This document shows positions 61,277 through 64,000 of a stretch of DNA of 64,000 nucleotides, piece by piece. The number at the start of each line of letters is the position of its first letter. The first letter of the stretch is position 1. Source of the DNA: Anaerolineae bacterium (lineage in GTDB: Bacteria; Chloroflexota; Anaerolineae; Aggregatilineales; Phototrophicaceae). The translations under genes were made by a program, and so were the position numbers. The notes beneath the pieces are model-generated. The model did not search any database. It was not told the origin of the DNA and worked only from the letters and a program-made list of their open reading frames with translations. The stretch lies in contig JALHNT010000015.1 in NCBI GenBank assembly GCA_022843385.1, positions 62,001-126,000 on the forward strand. The letters are read 5' to 3'.

Positions 61277-61864
61277 ATGGCTAATGTTCAAAATGACGGG
61301 CTCAGTTTTGAAGATGCAGGCGCGGTACGTGCCATTGTTTCCGAATATACAGATGCAAATAGTAATGTTTGGCGCATCACGGCAGTAGGTCAGGCAGCAG
61401 TTGTATCTTATCTACAGGAGCGTAAGGGACTGCTGATCGTAGCTGAACCTGCCGACGAACCCAGGAGCTTACCAGGACCGGAACCTCGTGAGTACCGTGG
61501 TAAAGGGGAACCTGGGCGGGAAGTAGCGCTGCTTGCTGAACTCGAAGTGACAATTGAGCTGATTGAACTCCACACTGCCCCACCATACCGCATCGCATTT
61601 CTGATTGACCCGCCATTGGGTCCCAATGCGTGGCAAACTTACTACATCAATATCGAAAACGATACCCAAACAACAGCCGATTTTAGCGCTGATTATTCGG
61701 TGAATGTGCGCCTTTACAAAAAGCGCCATAGATCCCCTTGTGCGAATGTTACTGCGGTAAGCGGTTCACTGAGTTGTTCCGGTACCGGATACTACATTCG
61801 TGTTACCAACCAAACCGGTAATCCGAATGACTTCACGTTAAGTGGTGATATCAACGTAGGCTGA
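61277..61864 (+). CDS. Hypothetical protein of the EAD cluster
   Basis: 195 residues with an AAAGGG-type site about 10 bases upstream. A beta-rich C-terminal half includes AWQTYYINIENDTQTTADFS and SCSGTGYYIRVTNQTGNPND, which resembles a small beta-sandwich. No signal peptide is present. It lies between two EAD genes in the same low-GC stretch, so it is probably part of the same conflict cluster. No family recognised. Confidence 0.5.
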   Translation: MANVQNDGLSFEDAGAVRAIVSEYTDANSNVWRITAVGQAAVVSYLQERKGLLIVAEPADEPRSLPGPEPREYRGKGEPGREVALLAELEVTIELIELHTAPPYRIAFLIDPPLGPNAWQTYYINIENDTQTTADFSADYSVNVRLYKKRHRSPCANVTAVSGSLSCSGTGYYIRVTNQTGNPNDFTLSGDINVG

Positions 61865-61973
61865 TGTTTTTGGGACTGAGCTCTGCTCCCGCAGATTGTC
61901 TTTGACTATCGGCCACAATTGATAATGTTACTACCAGCTCCGGCAGGGAAGTGCTGTTCTGAAGTGAATCCTT

Positions 61974-62082
61974 GCTTGGGGATCAGCGCCTGAGCGACCT
62001 GCAGTACCGGGATTTTGTCGCGCTGGGTTATGATAAAGGGCTGGACATACTGCTGACCGACATCGCCCGGCATCTGAAGTAG
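61974..62082 (+). pseudogene. Duplicated 3' end of the EAD-TIR gene
   Basis: These 109 bases repeat 60005-60113 (the last codons of the EAD-TIR gene) with a few substitutions, including the TAG stop, and continue into the start of the next EAD gene in the same way as 60113 does into the gene at 60129. No start or domain core is present, so it is a remnant left by a tandem duplication of TIR-3' plus EAD. Confidence 0.8.
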
Positions 62083-62095
62083 GGTGTGAATTGGC

Positions 62096-64000
62096 ATGGA
62101 TCGAGAATTACGCCGCCGCGTCATTGCATTTCTGGAACGGCATGTTGGGCCGACCGCTGCTGAACGGGAAGCGGCATTATCCAATGCGCTGCATGGGTGT
62201 GGGGTTATCCCGCAGGTCGGCCATATGGATGAACCGGCATCCACATTTACCGGCCACCTGGTAGACACGCTGTGGAAGTATGGGCGCTGTGCGGCTGACG
62301 CTGAACCGTCACTGGTGGTGCTGATCCGGTACATCGGTTCGCAAAAAGGCGTGGACGTGCAGACCATGGCCGATGCGCTGTGTGATGACCTGCTGCGCGC
62401 TGACGAGCGGTTGCTGTCGCAGCCGGCCTTGGCCGCCCCGGTGCCAGCGTCAGGCTACATGATTGCCAGACGTTACAAACTGCTGACGCCACTGGGTGAT
62501 GAAAGTGGTCAGGCGACGGTCTGGCGCGCCCAGGACACCCATGACCCGGAAGTGCCGCCGGTTGCCATCAAGTGCATGAAACCGCACCCCACCCGCGACT
62601 ATGCTTCGCGTTTCACGGAAGAAGTCCGCAGCCTGCGTGAACTGGAAGAACACCCGCATATCATGCCAATTTACGATTATGGGATAGATCGTGGATTGCG
62701 CTGGCTGGTGATGCCCGTCATGGGCGAGTCGCTGCGGGCGCTGCTGGATCGGACGGGGCGGCTGGCCCCCCAGGAAGCGATGCAGTACCTCGACCAGATA
62801 GCCGGCGCGCTTGACTTCGCTCACCGGTATGGAATCATTCACCGCGATCTGAAACCAGCCAACGTGCTGTTTACCCGTCAGACGGGGCATCTTCGTCTGG
62901 CGGACTTCGGCATTGCTTACCGGATTCATCGTGATCATCCGGTGACCGGCACAGGTGAAACCGCTGCGACTGAAGAATATGCCGCGCCGGAACAACTGCG
63001 GTCAACCGGAGTCATCACGGCAAAAGTGGATATTTACGCGTTGGCGATTATCGCTTACGAACTGCTGGTGGGGGAGCGCCCCTTCAAAGGGAGCAAGGCC
63101 GAGATCGCAGCCCAACATCTGCGGGAGGATCTGCCACTACCGGAACATCCACAAGTAACGCCGTATGTGCTGGAGGCGCTGCGGTGTGGCGCGGCCAAAG
63201 ACCCGGCACACCGGCCTGAGACAGCATCCGCGTTGGTCACGCTGCTGCGCGATGCGCTGGCGGGAAAAGCGCCCTCTGTGATCGACCATTATCTGAGTCA
63301 GATTCTACCCGCTCACCTGCAAGAGGTGATGCCCAAGGCGGTTTTCGCGGCTGTGCAGAAGGCGTTTGTGAACCCGTCCGGAGAAGTTAGCCAGGAACCG
63401 GTGATTGTGCCGCCGGAAACCGGCCTGGATCCGGATTTGTTCGATGATGAGTTTTTGCACCACACGGAACCGAGCGGGCCAGAACCCCTGAGTATTGAAT
63501 TGAGCGGCGAACTGTATGCCCCGCGCGAACGACGTGGAGACGCAGTGGTTGAATACACGCCAAACGTGCGGGAACGAATTCAATCGCTTCAGCGGGTTGT
63601 GCTGCTGGGTGAACCCGGTGCGGGCAAAACATTCATGCTGGCGCGGCTGGCGCTGGACAGCGCCGAAGCCTACCGGCGTGATCCCAGCCATCCGCTGCTG
63701 GTGTTTGTGCCGCTGTCTCGTTACGATACTGCCGAGCCATTCCAGGCATTTGTCAGCCGGAGACTGGGGATGATTGGAGAACGCCTGCCCCAACTCAACG
63801 TGATCTGGCTGCTGGACGCGCTCAACGAGATGCCGCGCGAGAAACAGCAGTGGCCGCATCTGAAGACCTTCATTGATGACCTGGTTGCAGCCAACATCCC
63901 GTTTGTGCTGTCCTGCCGGGTGAAGAATTACGACACCGAACTGGCGCATGTGCCCGACCTGCACCGGATTGATCTGCAGGATCTGAACCCACGCCAGATT
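62096..64000 (+). CDS. EAD-kinase-NACHT protein, partial, runs off the window
   Basis: At least 635 residues from the ATG at 62096. Residues 1-105 are an EAD (LRRRVIAFLERHVGPTAAER). A Ser/Thr kinase follows from about 125: LTPLGDESGQATVWRAQ, VAIKCMKPH, GIIHRDLKPANVLF (about 247) and ADFGIAYR. The NACHT part has P-loop VLLGEPGAGKTFML (about 500) and Walker [14 protein letters not shown] (about 569). It is still open at 64000. The layout matches target 2 except that EAD replaces DUF4062, so an FGE domain with a further variable repeat could lie outside the window. That is a prediction, not seen. Confidence 0.85.
   Translation, partial: MDRELRRRVIAFLERHVGPTAAEREAALSNALHGCGVIPQVGHMDEPASTFTGHLVDTLWKYGRCAADAEPSLVVLIRYIGSQKGVDVQTMADALCDDLLRADERLLSQPALAAPVPASGYMIARRYKLLTPLGDESGQATVWRAQDTHDPEVPPVAIKCMKPHPTRDYASRFTEEVRSLRELEEHPHIMPIYDYGIDRGLRWLVMPVMGESLRALLDRTGRLAPQEAMQYLDQIAGALDFAHRYGIIHRDLKPANVLFTRQTGHLRLADFGIAYRIHRDHPVTGTGETAATEEYAAPEQLRSTGVITAKVDIYALAIIAYELLVGERPFKGSKAEIAAQHLREDLPLPEHPQVTPYVLEALRCGAAKDPAHRPETASALVTLLRDALAGKAPSVIDHYLSQILPAHLQEVMPKAVFAAVQKAFVNPSGEVSQEPVIVPPETGLDPDLFDDEFLHHTEPSGPEPLSIELSGELYAPRERRGDAVVEYTPNVRERIQSLQRVVLLGEPGAGKTFMLARLALDSAEAYRRDPSHPLLVFVPLSRYDTAEPFQAFVSRRLGMIGERLPQLNVIWLLDALNEMPREKQQWPHLKTFIDDLVAANIPFVLSCRVKNYDTELAHVPDLHRIDLQDLNPRQI

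Noticed and set aside
1..64000. CRISPR array or rRNA genes
   Set aside because: No regularly spaced short direct repeats and no rRNA-like sequence were seen; the only near-identical repeats are the TR/VR set and the 60/62 kb duplication.

Overview
The window looks like one chromosomal stretch of a GC-rich (about 60 %) Chloroflexota bacterium, probably Anaerolineae-like. The reasons are exported SH3/LysM proteins, Thr/Pro-rich extracytoplasmic linkers, a MalT/LuxR-type regulator, large NACHT/TIR/kinase proteins ending in formylglycine-generating-enzyme (FGE) folds, and a conjugation gene set with VirB4, VirD4 and a VirB6-like protein but no visible outer-membrane VirB7/9/10, as expected for a monoderm-type envelope. 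The taxonomy is an inference from gene content.

Layout. 1-6.3 kb is ordinary chromosome: a flippase-like membrane protein (partial), a STAS-like small protein, a zinc-ribbon protein, two tandem paralogous exported SH3 proteins and tRNA-Phe. 6.8-10.5 kb is a junction: an aminotransferase, tRNA-Arg, a large serine recombinase read antisense through the tRNA, two small genes and a divergent XRE repressor with an operator-like palindrome. 10.6-14.3 kb holds a MalT-like regulator. 14.3-33.8 kb is the mobilisation and replication half of an integrative conjugative element, on the plus strand: SSB, ribbon-helix-helix proteins, a relaxase-like protein, VirD4, HU, nuclease, methylase-helicase, primase and a PRTRC cassette. 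An AT-rich TIR/HARE protein interrupts it. 44-54.8 kb, on the minus strand, is the mating-pair half: VirB4, a VirB3/PrgI-like protein, a pilin-like protein, a VirB6-like protein and exported proteins.

The most interesting part is 33.9-43.8 kb plus 55.8-64 kb. A complete diversity-generating retroelement (DGR) lies between the two conjugation halves: a template repeat (TR, 37555-37678), an Avd protein (antisense) and a reverse transcriptase (38974-40026). Three variable repeats (VRs) lie at the 3' ends of three very large genes: EAD-TIR-NACHT-FGE (33920-37414), DUF4062-kinase-NACHT-FGE (43832-40107) and split-EAD-TIR-NACHT-FGE (56045-59206). By direct reading, 20, 15 and 18 TR adenines are replaced in the three VRs, and only one non-adenine position differs in all. 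Each VR is followed, after exactly 25 nt, by a hairpin with a GNA triloop, then by a second GNA-triloop hairpin whose stem bases change in a compensating way. The TR has neither. The system therefore appears to diversify the sensor face of several NLR-like proteins, one of them about 20 kb away and another in opposite orientation. A fourth NLR-like gene (EAD-kinase-NACHT) runs off the right edge and may be a further target.

Other points of note are a possible -1 frameshift (or assembly indel) that splits the EAD of the third target, a toxin-antitoxin-like pair inside the DGR, nested palindromes that may be origins or transfer sites, a pseudoknot-like structure upstream of the kinase-NACHT gene, and a tandem duplication at 60-62 kb.
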